Shown here: piece after piece, positions 26,824 to 34,979 of the stretch | Layout of the letters: every line of letters begins with the position of its first letter | Numbering within the stretch: position 1 is the stretch's first letter | DNA from: CAJCIT01 sp963771305 | GTDB taxonomy: Bacteria > Acidobacteriota > Terriglobia > Bryobacterales > Bryobacteraceae | Direction: 5' to 3' | DNA length: 64,000 nt | Assembly (NCBI GenBank): GCA_963771305.1 | Contig: CAVYTS010000017.1 | Span: forward strand, 62,001-126,000 | Notes under the pieces: model-generated | What the model was told of the DNA's origin: nothing | Seen by the model: the letters and a program-made list of their open reading frames with translations, nothing else | Databases searched by the model: none | Translations under genes and position numbers: made by a program

Positions 26824-27111
26824 TTCGCCCTCACACAGGCGGTGGCCTTTCGAGGGCTGTCACCTTTGCCGACTTTACGCTCTAAGCTAGAGAAGTTCTC
26901 GAATCTCTGAGAAGACAGGGCGCGACGGCGGGAGCATGTTAGTACGCTGACTATACAGTGGTGGCGCTGATCGTATGGACATGCCGGGATAACTACCCGA
27001 AGTAACCCGGGCGAGTGGATCACTCGTCAGGACCAACCCACTGGCTGAAGACGGATCGGTGACGCGCGCCGACCCAACACCTGTTGATACTGTCCGGTTT
27101 CAGGAGAAATA
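26824..27111. other. Intergenic region with a hairpin before the ASCH gene
   Basis: 288 bp without a gene. A perfect hairpin CGAGTG-GAT-CACTCG is at 27012-27026, about 85 bp before the ASCH start, and could be a weak terminator or operator. AGGAG is placed well before the ATG at 27112. Confidence 0.4.
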
Positions 27112-27690
27112 ATGCTCACTCGCGTAATGACTATCAAGCTACGGTTTGCGACACTGATCGTGCTGGGATTCAAGAAGCTGGAATACCGGCCCGGGGCTAC
27201 TAAGCACCGTGGTCGCCTCCTAATCCATGCCGGTCAGGCGTCGCCAGTCACCGACTGGGATACTCCCAGGAATGTCGCCAAGGCACTCAAGGCGATCCAG
27301 GCGGCCGGATTCGAGTCGTTTGCCGATCTTCCGAGAGGGTTCATACTCGGGGCGGTTGACGTGGTCGGTGTAAAGGAATACCACGACGGCGAGGGCAACC
27401 CGTTCGGCTGGATATTGAAATCGCCAAAAAGGTTCAGGCTCCCCATCCCGGCGAACGGCCTTGGGCAACTCTCGATGTGGAGCTACGACGAAGTGAAACG
27501 CAAGAAGGTGAAGACAGCGCAGCAGGCGACCCCTTCGATACCCTTGCGCCCTGGGGTTAAGCGCTCGACCACTAGCCAGAGCTGCGTGGAGAAGACAACC
27601 CCTATCCACATAGAATCGAGGCATCCATGCTTACCCAATTCTGCATTTATACGATCAAGCACTCTGATGACCTGCGCAAAGCGTCATTAG
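27112..27690 (+). CDS. ASCH-domain (PUA-like) protein
   Basis: 192 residues with an AGGAG ribosome site. The N-terminal half matches the ASCH fold: IKLRFATLIVLGFKKLEYRP, then KHRGRLLIHAG, GFILGAVDVVGVKEY and FGWILKSPKRF, the order of a PUA-like beta barrel with the conserved GKKxxEYR-type helix and HAG strand. ASCH domains bind RNA or modified nucleotides; some are N4-acetylcytidine amidohydrolases. The last 60 residues look unstructured and overlap the next gene by 64 bp. Placed in the same island as the helicase; role not proven. Confidence 0.65.
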   Translation: MLTRVMTIKLRFATLIVLGFKKLEYRPGATKHRGRLLIHAGQASPVTDWDTPRNVAKALKAIQAAGFESFADLPRGFILGAVDVVGVKEYHDGEGNPFGWILKSPKRFRLPIPANGLGQLSMWSYDEVKRKKVKTAQQATPSIPLRPGVKRSTTSQSCVEKTTPIHIESRHPCLPNSAFIRSSTLMTCAKRH

Positions 27691-28022
27691 CTCCAGGCGG
27701 CCGAGGGGCCTACGTGGAGCAGAAAGCGTGGGTTACGGCAGCACGAATGCTCGATGACGCCAAACGCTCCGGCGAGCGTCTTCCGGTCTTGTTCAGTCGG
27801 GCAGAAGGAACTCACAACCTCTTTGCGTGGGCCTTGCTCGAAACGATAGAGATCGCCGCCGACAAGAGCACGAAGTACACGTTCTCCAATATGAGACTTT
27901 TCAAGGGGACGCGCCCGCTTATGTCTGTTTTGAAAAAGAAGAGCAACCGTGAACCCCTTGACGAATGGTTCATTCGCCCTTATGCGATCTGTTACACACC
28001 GTCGTTTGTGATGAAACCCTGA
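27627..28022 (+). CDS. Small unrecognised protein, possibly PUA-like
   Basis: 131 residues, ATG with GAGG about 9 bases upstream, overlapping the ASCH gene. No family recognised with confidence. Visible features: VLFSRAEGTHNLFAWALLETI followed by TKYTFSNMRLF and FIRPYAICYTPSFV, a strand-rich pattern compatible with an EVE/ASCH-like barrel. Its overlap with the ASCH gene argues for a shared role. Codon use looks like that of the helicase block rather than the flanking core genes. Confidence 0.5.
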   Translation: MLTQFCIYTIKHSDDLRKASLAPGGRGAYVEQKAWVTAARMLDDAKRSGERLPVLFSRAEGTHNLFAWALLETIEIAADKSTKYTFSNMRLFKGTRPLMSVLKKKSNREPLDEWFIRPYAICYTPSFVMKP

Positions 28023-28689
28023 GGCTCCAGGCGCGGTGCCGCGGCAAGGCGGTAGGAGTTGACCTGTACAGGCGCTCGGGTCGTCTCTAAGGGCGTTAAT
28101 GGCGTTAAACGCGTAAACCACATAACGACCTCGATTCAGTTCGCCTGGCGAGGTCTATGAATGGGCTTGGCGCCGCAAACGAAAAAAATTGGAGATCTGA
28201 CAGCCACCCTGACAGCCAACAGGATTAGCTCCCGTGTCCCTAAAGTGCTCCTGATGGTCAAACGCGTAGCTGTATCGTGCTGGGAAATAACGCCATCGAA
28301 TTCCATGGACGACAGTCCTTGGGATTCGTAATCAGCAGGTCGGATGTTCAATCCGGCTTCCGAAGGCCGCCAGCCCGGAATGGCTTGGGAATTGGGCGAG
28401 ATAAGTAGTGTGACTTGGCCGAAGCCGGAGATTCGCCTCTGCGGGCGATTCGTCCCTCAAAACAGACGGTCCGTTGAAGCAGCGTTGTCGCACGCCACCA
28501 AAAGCCGCTAACAATAGGCAATAAACCCGATCGCAGCAGCGAATAGAATCAATCAGTTAACAGCCGGTAACACGGCGGCAACTGGCCCGCAAGCCATTCG
28601 ATTCCCCTTAGCGCTACTAGTTCCTCATAAAATCTGGAGACAGCTCGCTCGCCCTCGTTCCTGCCAGTCCACTAAATGAGCCACATAGA
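28023..28689. other. Gene-free right flank of the island
   Basis: No intact gene. 28127-28155 is a hairpin GACCTCG/CGAGGTC with a 15-base loop, a possible terminator after the small gene. 28315-28356 resembles the 3' half of a tRNA (see separate entry). 28357-28689 shows nothing I can identify. Confidence 0.4.
28315..28356 (+). other. tRNA-3'-like fragment, possible attachment-site scar
   Basis: GGATTCGTAATC followed by AGCAGGTCGG and a TTCAATCC-type T-arm reads like the anticodon arm (CGT, Thr) through T-loop of a tRNA. The 5' half of a tRNA is not present upstream. Such fragments are left when an integrative element uses a tRNA gene. The T-arm stem pairs poorly, so this could also be chance. 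Confidence 0.35.
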
Positions 28690-29490
28690 ATGTCATCCAT
28701 GGACCCCAAACTCCCCCGCGGCATTCTATTCGATCTCGACGGCGTCCTTTACAACGACAGCGAGCTCATTCCTGGCGCGGTCGAAACCGTCCAATGGGTT
28801 CTAGACCATCGCATCCCCTACCTGTTCGTCACCAACACAACATCCCACTCGCGCGTCGCTTTGGTCGACAAGCTGACCCGTCTCGGCGTCGTCGCTTCGG
28901 AGTCCGAAATTCTCACGCCAGCGGTTGCCGCGGCCGAATGGCTGCGGTCGCAGAGCGCAGCGGAGATCGCATTGTTTGTCCGAGCTTCGGCACGTCCGGA
29001 GTTTGCGGGTCTGTCCTGCCTTCCTGAGCACGCGGAACACGGCGCAGCTTACGTGGTTGTTGGGGACCTCGGCGAGCAGTGGGATTATCGTACGCTCAAC
29101 CGCGCCTTTCGGCTCCTCCACCACAACCCGCACGCACAGCTGATCGCGTTGGGCATGACCCGCTATTGGCTCGCAGCCGACGGCCTCTCGCTGGATGTCG
29201 CACCCTTCGTGGCTGCGCTGGAACACGCCATCGGGCGCCAGGCGCTGGTGTTCGGGAAGCCCGCAGCCCCGTTCTTTCGAGCGGCAGCAGAACAGCTGGC
29301 TCTGCCGGTCGGGCAGGTTCTCATGATTGGTGACGATCTTGAGGCTGACATCGGTGGCGCTCAAGCGGCTGGAATGAAAGCAGCGTTGGTAAGAACCGGC
29401 AAGTTCCGGCCTTCCGACCTGGACCGCTCCGTCGGCCCCGACACCGTACTTGACTCCATAGCAAGCCTGCCAAACTGGTGGCCCCGCTAG
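28690..29490 (+). CDS. HAD-superfamily IIA phosphatase (NagD/LHPP-like)
   Basis: 266 residues. Motif I FDLDGVLYNDSELIPGA, motif II FVTNTTSHSR, motif III region KPAAPFF with the lysine, and motif IV MIGDDLEADIGGAQAAGM are all present. The C2-type cap lies between motifs II and III, as in NagD and LHPP-type phosphatases. These hydrolyse small phosphate esters; the substrate is not evident. ATG at 28690, with a second ATG 9 bases on that is equally possible. First core gene after the island. Confidence 0.85.
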   Translation: MSSMDPKLPRGILFDLDGVLYNDSELIPGAVETVQWVLDHRIPYLFVTNTTSHSRVALVDKLTRLGVVASESEILTPAVAAAEWLRSQSAAEIALFVRASARPEFAGLSCLPEHAEHGAAYVVVGDLGEQWDYRTLNRAFRLLHHNPHAQLIALGMTRYWLAADGLSLDVAPFVAALEHAIGRQALVFGKPAAPFFRAAAEQLALPVGQVLMIGDDLEADIGGAQAAGMKAALVRTGKFRPSDLDRSVGPDTVLDSIASLPNWWPR

Positions 29491-29560
29491 TTCCTGTCGT
29501 TCGAGAGAGCTATAGTAATGCGAGGCACTCATCCCACGTCGATTCGCGTAAGGTCCGCCA

Positions 29561-29926
29561 ATGATGGTCACTGAATTTAAAACCCGCCAGATCGAGCCCG
29601 ACATAACGGTGGTCGAAATCACGGGCCAGCTACACGCCGGCAACATGTTGCTTTCGGTGGAAAGTTCGCTCAATAAGATACTAAATGAGGGCCCCAAGAA
29701 GATCGTGGTGGATCTGAGCGGCCTGCATCTCATCGACAGTTCCGGAATCGGCGTCCTGGTCGTCTCCAGTGCTCAGGTTCGAAAGCTTGGCGGTGCATTC
29801 CGCCTAGCGGGAGCGGTGGGCTCGGTATCAAATGTTCTTGAGATGATCGGTCTCAACCAAGTCATTCCCATGGACCCTGACGTCGATACGGCTGCGCGTC
29901 GCATTGCCGAACCACCGGCCCAATAG
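29561..29926 (+). CDS. STAS-domain anti-anti-sigma-type protein
   Basis: 121 residues covering one STAS domain. The phosphorylation-site region is IVVDLSGLHLIDSSGIGVLV, where the DSSG serine is the expected target of a HPK-type kinase. A second STAS strand is GAFRLAGAVGSVSNVLEMIG. Such proteins (SpoIIAA/RsbV) bind anti-sigma kinases and are switched by phosphorylation. No partner kinase or phosphatase is beside it. Confidence 0.85.
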   Translation: MMVTEFKTRQIEPDITVVEITGQLHAGNMLLSVESSLNKILNEGPKKIVVDLSGLHLIDSSGIGVLVVSSAQVRKLGGAFRLAGAVGSVSNVLEMIGLNQVIPMDPDVDTAARRIAEPPAQ

Positions 29927-30076
29927 ACTACCAAAACGCGCGAGCGCTCGCGCCGAATAACTGGAAAGCCTCAAAGTTAGCCGGTGTTTTTATGGCGAGA
30001 ACGAGGGGTGGCGGGCGCTCGGGGTTTCGGGTATTGGGGTGAAGCGCCCGCCGTCGTTACGGGGATGTACCTTTAT

Positions 30077-30122
30077 AACTGGTTTACGGGGCAAAAAGTT
30101 ACATTTTCCCCCGAAACCAGTT
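30077..30122. terminator. Hairpin between STAS gene and cysK
   Basis: AACTGGTTT...GGGG pairs with CCCC...AAACCAGTT over a loop of about 16 bases. It lies between convergent genes and may be a bidirectional terminator; the side toward cysK is followed by a TTGTTTT run. Confidence 0.55.
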
Positions 30123-30139
30123 GTTTTGCTAGTCCGTAG

Positions 30140-31093
30140 CTACTCGAACATTCCTTCAAACAACACAGAACTCAGGTAGCGTTCGCCGGAATCCGGTAGT
30201 ATTACCACGATCGTCTTGCCCTTCATCTCCGGCTCTTTGGCGACCCGGACGGCGGCTACTACCGCCGCACCGCAGGAGATGCCGCAGAGAATGCCTTCTT
30301 CACGCGCCAACCGGCGTGCCATCTCAATCGATTCCTCGTTGGTCACCTGTTCCGTTCGGTCGACAATAGACAGGTCCAGCGTGTCAGGGACGAATCCCGC
30401 GCCGATGCCCTGGATCTTGTGTGGTCCAGGCTTCACTTCTTCGTGATGAATGGTCTGAGTGATCACCGGACTGTGTGTCGGCTCCACCGCGATTGAAACC
30501 AGCGGATGCTTCTTTTCATGCTTGATATAGCGCGAAACGCCGGTAATGGTCCCGCCGGTTCCCACACCCGAGACCAGCACATCAACCACACCGCCGGTGT
30601 CCTCCCAGATCTCCGGACCGGTTGTTTTGAAGTGGATCAGCGGATTTGCAGGGTTCTTGAACTGTTGTGGCATCAGGTAGTGGTCTGGATCGGAAGCGAG
30701 TATCTCCTCGGCCTTCGCAATCGCGCCCTTCATGCCCTTCGGCCCCTCGGTCAGTATCAGATTCGCGCCCAGCACCTTCAGAACTTTCCGCCGCTCAATC
30801 GACATCGTCTCAGGCATCGTCAGCGTGATCGGATAGCCCTTCGCCGCCGCAACAAACGCCAATGCGATGCCAGTATTCCCGCTTGTGGGCTCGACGATTT
30901 CCTTTCCCGGCTTCAGTAGCCCGCGCTCCTCGGCATCCCAAATCATGGCCGCGCCGATTCGGCATTTGACCGAGTAAGCGGGGTTCCGACCCTCAATCTT
31001 CGCTAGAATCGTCGCGCCTGCGCCGTCAGTTACTCGATTCAGCCTCACCAGCGGCGTCTTGCCAATGCTCAGTGAATTGTCTTGGTAAACCAC
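30140..31093 (-). CDS. cysK: Cysteine synthase A
   Basis: 317 residues. The PLP-binding lysine is K43 in NPAYSVKCRIGAAMI; the substrate-binding loop PTSGNTGIALAF, the glycine-rich GVGTGGTITG and the GISCGAAVVAA segment match O-acetylserine sulfhydrylase. It joins O-acetylserine and sulfide to cysteine in the cytosol. Downstream of an Rrf2 regulator, with 15 bp between, so they are one transcription unit. In Bacillus the CymR regulator forms a complex with CysK, which makes this pairing meaningful. Confidence 0.93.
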   Translation of the reverse strand: MVYQDNSLSIGKTPLVRLNRVTDGAGATILAKIEGRNPAYSVKCRIGAAMIWDAEERGLLKPGKEIVEPTSGNTGIALAFVAAAKGYPITLTMPETMSIERRKVLKVLGANLILTEGPKGMKGAIAKAEEILASDPDHYLMPQQFKNPANPLIHFKTTGPEIWEDTGGVVDVLVSGVGTGGTITGVSRYIKHEKKHPLVSIAVEPTHSPVITQTIHHEEVKPGPHKIQGIGAGFVPDTLDLSIVDRTEQVTNEESIEMARRLAREEGILCGISCGAAVVAAVRVAKEPEMKGKTIVVILPDSGERYLSSVLFEGMFE

Positions 31094-31108
31094 ACAGCCT
31101 CCTCTTCC

Positions 31109-31549
31109 TCAGATGTCCCAGTTCGGTATATAGTGCGCTTGCCTTGTTTGCCAACCCCGCGCCAATTCTCCGAATGTTGTTTGGTCCAACACGTCGGAGA
31201 TGGCTTGATCGACCTGCCGCCATACTTCCCCAAAAGGATCGTTCCCATGGGCGCGCGAACCACCCTTGACGTTCTCAACCGCCCGCAGCACGTCGCCTAC
31301 CGTAATATTGTCAACAGATCGGGCCAGCAAGTAGCCTCCCTCAGCCCCGCGTCTGGAATCGACAAATCCACTCTGCTTGAGGCCGGCCAGAATCAGCTCG
31401 AGAAACTTTTGTGGAATCTTCTGTCGTTTAGCTATATCCGCGATCTTGATCGGGCTCATCTGCACGGTGCCTGGCGGGGCGTTCAGGTACTGAACCGCGA
31501 GATCGAAAACCGCCTTCAACGCGTACTCGCTTTTGACGGAAATGTTCAT
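31109..31549 (-). CDS. Rrf2-family transcriptional regulator, CymR-like
   Basis: 146 residues from the ATG at 31549; the longer open frame upstream has no homology. The winged-helix N-terminus MNISVKSEYALKAVFDLA and IKIADIAKRQKIPQKFLELI, followed by DSRRGAEGGYLLAR, are typical of Rrf2. It has no cysteine, so it cannot hold the Fe-S cluster of IscR/NsrR and resembles CymR, the cysteine-metabolism repressor. It precedes cysK by 15 bp. Autoregulation and control of cysK are inferred. Confidence 0.84.
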   Translation of the reverse strand: MNISVKSEYALKAVFDLAVQYLNAPPGTVQMSPIKIADIAKRQKIPQKFLELILAGLKQSGFVDSRRGAEGGYLLARSVDNITVGDVLRAVENVKGGSRAHGNDPFGEVWRQVDQAISDVLDQTTFGELARGWQTRQAHYIPNWDI

Positions 31550-31980
31550 GGCTCTGCCGTTTACGATTTTATCCCGGTTGTCGATCTGGATCGAAAGTGT
31601 TCTGGAGAACGATTGTACATGAAGGGGCCAAAAACACGCCGTGCTGGTGTCCTTCAACGAGTCTCAAGTTAACTGCTCGTCGGCACGATTCGTGGAGAAC
31701 TTCGGAATCGCGTAAACTGCCCGCACGGAACGGCGCGCGTTAGCGAGCGGAAGCTGATCGGACTGCGCTCGCCGCTCTCCGCCCCGGATGCTCCAGCCAT
31801 GTAAGCGGATGCCGCCGCCTTTCACTCTTTAACACCCCGGAAGCCGACGATTTCTCGTGGCGCAGCGTCTCTCATTTGTCAGGATCGAAAATCTGACATA
31901 TCATGCCGTAATCACCGTTCAGTTCCTCCTGCCACGTCAGCCGGAGAGATCGAGGACGGTTGGCATCCTAAAGGAGAACT
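31550..31980. other. Divergent intergenic region, Rrf2 gene to aldehyde dehydrogenase
   Basis: 431 bp carrying the promoters of both divergent genes. No gene or clear palindrome stands out. TAAAGGAGAACT immediately before the ATG at 31981 is a strong ribosome site. Confidence 0.4.
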
Positions 31981-33459
31981 ATGGCTACTGTTCTTAACCC
32001 GCCCGAAACCCACGTCGCGATTCGGCAGACCAAACTACTGATCAACAACAAATGGGTTGACAGTGTATCTGGCAAAACATTTGAAACCGTGAACCCCGCT
32101 ACTGGCGAAGTTCTCACCAAAGTCGCCGAGGCCGACTCGGCGGACGTCGACTTGGCCGTAAAGGCTGCGCGCAAGGCCTTCCATATGAAGAGCCACTGGC
32201 GGCGGATGTCGGCCTCGGAGCGCGGCAAGCTGCTCAACCGTCTCGCCGACCTGATCGAAAAGCACCAGGATGAATTGGCCACCCTCGAGTCGCTCGACAA
32301 CGGCAAGCCCCGCCACATCGCCATAGCCGCCGATCTGCCTCTCACCATCGCCTGCTACCGCTACTACGCGGGCTGGGCCGACAAGATCCAAGGCAAAACC
32401 ATTCCCATTGCCGGCGATTATTTCTGTTACACCCGCCATGAGCCGGTGGGCGTCGTCGGTCAGATCATCCCCTGGAACTTCCCCCTTCTGATGCAGGCCT
32501 GGAAGCTTGCTCCGGCGCTCGCTGCCGGCAACACCGTCATCCTGAAGCTAGCTGAGCAAACCCCACTGAGCGCACTTCGCGTGGGTGAACTTATCCTCGA
32601 AGCCGGCTTCCCGGAGGGTGTCGTCAACATCCTCGCCGGATTCGGCCCCACCGCCGGCGGCGCCATCGCCCGCCACATGGACATCGATAAAGTTGCCTTC
32701 ACGGGTTCCACCGAAGTGGGAAAACTCATCATGAAGGCCGCCGCTGAGACGAACCTGAAACGCGTCACTCTGGAGCTGGGCGGCAAGAGCCCCAACATCG
32801 TCTTCGCCGACGCCCCGCTCAACGAGGCCGTTGAAGGCGCCCATTTCGCTCTGTTCTTCAACCAGGGCCAGTGCTGCTGCGCAGGCTCACGAACCTACGT
32901 CGAAGAGAAGATTTACGACGAATTCGTCGAGCGCAGCGTCGCCCGCGCCAAGGCCCGCACCGTCGGCAACCCGCTTGATCCCGAGACGGAACAGGGACCG
33001 CAAGTTGACAACGATCAATTCGACAAGGTAATGGGCTACGTCGAGTCCGGCAAGCGTGACGGCGCCAATATGCTCTGCGGCGGCGAGCGCGTTGGGGACC
33101 GCGGCTACTTTGTGGCGCCCACTGTTTTTGCGGACGTGAAGGACAACATGAAGATTGCCCAGGAGGAGATCTTCGGACCCGTCATGAGTATCCTTAAGTT
33201 CCGTGACATGGACGACCTCGTCGAGCGAGCCAACGCCAACATGTATGGCTTGGCGGCCGCTGTCTGGACGCAGGATGTGACCAAGGCACTCCACGTCGCC
33301 AACAACGTTCGCGCAGGCACAGTGTGGGTCAACTGCTACGACGTTTTCGACGCCGCCGCCCCGTTTGGCGGATTCAAGCAATCCGGCCTTGGGCGCGAAC
33401 TGGGCGAGTACGGCCTTCAGCAGTACACCGAAGTCAAGACCGTCACCGTCAAGCTGTAA
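31981..33459 (+). CDS. NAD(P)+-dependent aldehyde dehydrogenase (ALDH1/2-like)
   Basis: 492 residues, full length for the class. The catalytic glutamate is E265 in TLELGGKSPNIVF, and the nucleophile C299 lies in FFNQGQCCCAGSR. NAD-binding FTGSTEVGKL and IIPWNFPLL are also present. It oxidises aldehydes to acids; the sequence is closest in style to ALDH1/2-type enzymes with broad substrates. Strong AAGGAG start signal. A strong hairpin terminator follows, so it is a single-gene unit. Confidence 0.92.
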   Translation: MATVLNPPETHVAIRQTKLLINNKWVDSVSGKTFETVNPATGEVLTKVAEADSADVDLAVKAARKAFHMKSHWRRMSASERGKLLNRLADLIEKHQDELATLESLDNGKPRHIAIAADLPLTIACYRYYAGWADKIQGKTIPIAGDYFCYTRHEPVGVVGQIIPWNFPLLMQAWKLAPALAAGNTVILKLAEQTPLSALRVGELILEAGFPEGVVNILAGFGPTAGGAIARHMDIDKVAFTGSTEVGKLIMKAAAETNLKRVTLELGGKSPNIVFADAPLNEAVEGAHFALFFNQGQCCCAGSRTYVEEKIYDEFVERSVARAKARTVGNPLDPETEQGPQVDNDQFDKVMGYVESGKRDGANMLCGGERVGDRGYFVAPTVFADVKDNMKIAQEEIFGPVMSILKFRDMDDLVERANANMYGLAAAVWTQDVTKALHVANNVRAGTVWVNCYDVFDAAAPFGGFKQSGLGRELGEYGLQQYTEVKTVTVKL

Positions 33460-33471
33460 GTCTTCCCTAAA

Positions 33472-33516
33472 ACGAAAGGAGCCGCGCCGCCTCGGGCTAG
33501 CGCGGCCCTTTTCGTC
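33472..33516 (+). terminator. Rho-independent terminator after aldehyde dehydrogenase
   Basis: GCCGCGC (33481-33487) pairs with GCGCGGC (33500-33506); the stem extends outward through ACGAAAGG and CCTTTTCGT. It lies 13 bp after the stop. The symmetrical A-rich and T-rich sides suggest action in both directions. Confidence 0.75.
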
Positions 33517-33628
33517 TAGGCAGTCCAGACATCTCGGCACCTGTTCGGCGGCCAGACCGGATCTCACTTTCCCAACACGGGACCTCGCCCCTCGACAAAA
33601 CATAGGACAATCGAGGGGAGGATTCTTC

Positions 33629-33985
33629 ATGTCGCCATCAGCCGCCCTCCAGAAAACTTTGACGCGCCATTCAGGCAATACCAATCGGCCCGCCGGCGAT
33701 GCCCGCGTTGTGGGCGATACCCGCCATCTCCGCGACCTTCGCGGCATCGGCGTCAGCATCGAAGCGAATCTAAAGCAGCTGGGGGTGCGCACGGTCGGCG
33801 AACTGGCCCACCACGATGGCGATTCGCTCTATGAAGCGCTTTGCGAACTCACCAGGACCCGCCAGGACCCGTGCGTTCTCGACACCTTCCGCTGCGCCGT
33901 CGCGCAGGCCCGCAACCCCAAGCTCCCAGTGGAGCAGTGCAATTGGTGGTGGTGGTCGCGCCAACGCAAGTCCGCTTTGCCCTAG
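33629..33985 (+). CDS. Helix-hairpin-helix protein, Cdd1/pathogenicity-locus family
   Basis: 118 residues from the ATG at 33629, with GGGGAGG upstream; the longer frame is antisense to nothing conserved. The core DLRGIGVSIEANLKQLGVRTV is a helix-hairpin-helix-like motif, followed by LYEALCELTRTRQDPCVLDT and a tail rich in Trp (NWWWWSRQRK). This matches the Cdd1 family, which is presumed to bind DNA, without known activity. It is followed after 15 bp by an unknown gene, possibly co-transcribed. Confidence 0.72.
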   Translation: MSPSAALQKTLTRHSGNTNRPAGDARVVGDTRHLRDLRGIGVSIEANLKQLGVRTVGELAHHDGDSLYEALCELTRTRQDPCVLDTFRCAVAQARNPKLPVEQCNWWWWSRQRKSALP

Positions 33986-34000
33986 CGTCCGGTGATCCAT

Positions 34001-34447
34001 ATGCCCTGTCTCTACTTCGAGCCGACCGGCCCTGTCGAGGAACCCTTGCACGACCGCACCCGTCTGCCGCTAATCGAGGAGTACAACGGCTGCTGCCATG
34101 CCATGCCTGATGCCGCCGCTGCTACGGGTCAGTTGCGCTGGGAATGCTGTAACCAGGGCTATTCGCTCGGTCGATGCGCGCAGTTTCCGGCCGGCGGGTT
34201 TGGTGGCGCGCTGCGCTATTCCGTCACCAGGCACACGGAGGATCTGCTGGAGGTGCTGTGGATCGAAGAGCGGGACCACGCCCCGTTTCGGCATGGCGGC
34301 CTGCATTTCACAATCAGCTCAGCCTGCCTTCTGGAGACCGGGCTGGACGCGATCGTGGCCGCCCAGGCACTGGCTTATTGCCGCAGTTACGTGAAGCGCT
34401 ACCGGGAAGGCTCCGCTGAAGCTTCAGGCCTCAGCCTCAATCGCTAA
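34001..34447 (+). CDS. Unrecognised cysteine-containing conserved-looking protein
   Basis: 148 residues. No family recognised. The first third has several cysteines: NGCCHAM, WECCNQGYSLGRC, which suggest metal or cluster binding. Later FGGALRYSVTRHTEDLLEVLWI, GGLHFTISSACLLE and AYCRSYVKRYREG look like a mixed alpha/beta fold. It sits between the Cdd1-like gene and a thioesterase with 12-15 bp spacing, so probably an operon. Reading frame has plausible codon use. Confidence 0.6.
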   Translation: MPCLYFEPTGPVEEPLHDRTRLPLIEEYNGCCHAMPDAAAATGQLRWECCNQGYSLGRCAQFPAGGFGGALRYSVTRHTEDLLEVLWIEERDHAPFRHGGLHFTISSACLLETGLDAIVAAQALAYCRSYVKRYREGSAEASGLSLNR

Positions 34448-34459
34448 CATAAAGTAACA

Positions 34460-34951
34460 GTGGAGACCCATACTGCTCACACAGTGGCCGAGAGCCGCTC
34501 GGAATACTCGGAGTTCTGTCTGCCCAATGACGCCAACCCGCTCGGGAACATGCTAGGCGGGCATGTCATGCATTTGGTCGATCTCTGCGGTGCGATCGCG
34601 GCCATGCGTCATGCCCGGTGCATCGTTGTAACCGCTTCTGTCGACTACATGACCTTTCTGCATCCAGTCAAGGTCGGCTCCCTAGTTCGCCTGAGGTCGC
34701 AGGTCAACCGGGTCTTCCGCACGTCCATGGAAGTCGGCGTCAAAGTCTGGGTGGAGAACCTCCACACGGGTGATGTGAAGCACACATCGTCCGCCTACCT
34801 CACCTTCGTGGGTCTAGATCCCGACCAGCAGCGAGTCGTCCTGCCGCAGATCATTCCTGAAAGTGATGAGGAGAAGCGGCGATACGACGAAGCCGGCGAG
34901 CGGCGTGCCTATCGTTTGGCACAAAAAGAACGGTTCAAGGCGCAGGATTAG
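34460..34951 (+). CDS. Acyl-CoA thioesterase (YciA/BFIT-type hotdog)
   Basis: 163 residues with GTG start. The hotdog motif PNDANPLGNMLGGHVMHLVD has the Asn-Asp/Gly region and catalytic Asp of YciA-like thioesterases; ASVDYMTFLHPVKVGSLVRL follows. They cleave acyl-CoAs of varied chain length. The charged C-terminal tail RRAYRLAQKERFKAQD is usual in this subgroup. Convergent with the Hfq-like gene. Confidence 0.85.
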   Translation: METHTAHTVAESRSEYSEFCLPNDANPLGNMLGGHVMHLVDLCGAIAAMRHARCIVVTASVDYMTFLHPVKVGSLVRLRSQVNRVFRTSMEVGVKVWVENLHTGDVKHTSSAYLTFVGLDPDQQRVVLPQIIPESDEEKRRYDEAGERRAYRLAQKERFKAQD

Positions 34952-34979
34952 GTTGTCCTGTCGTTGAAGCCCACAAAAC

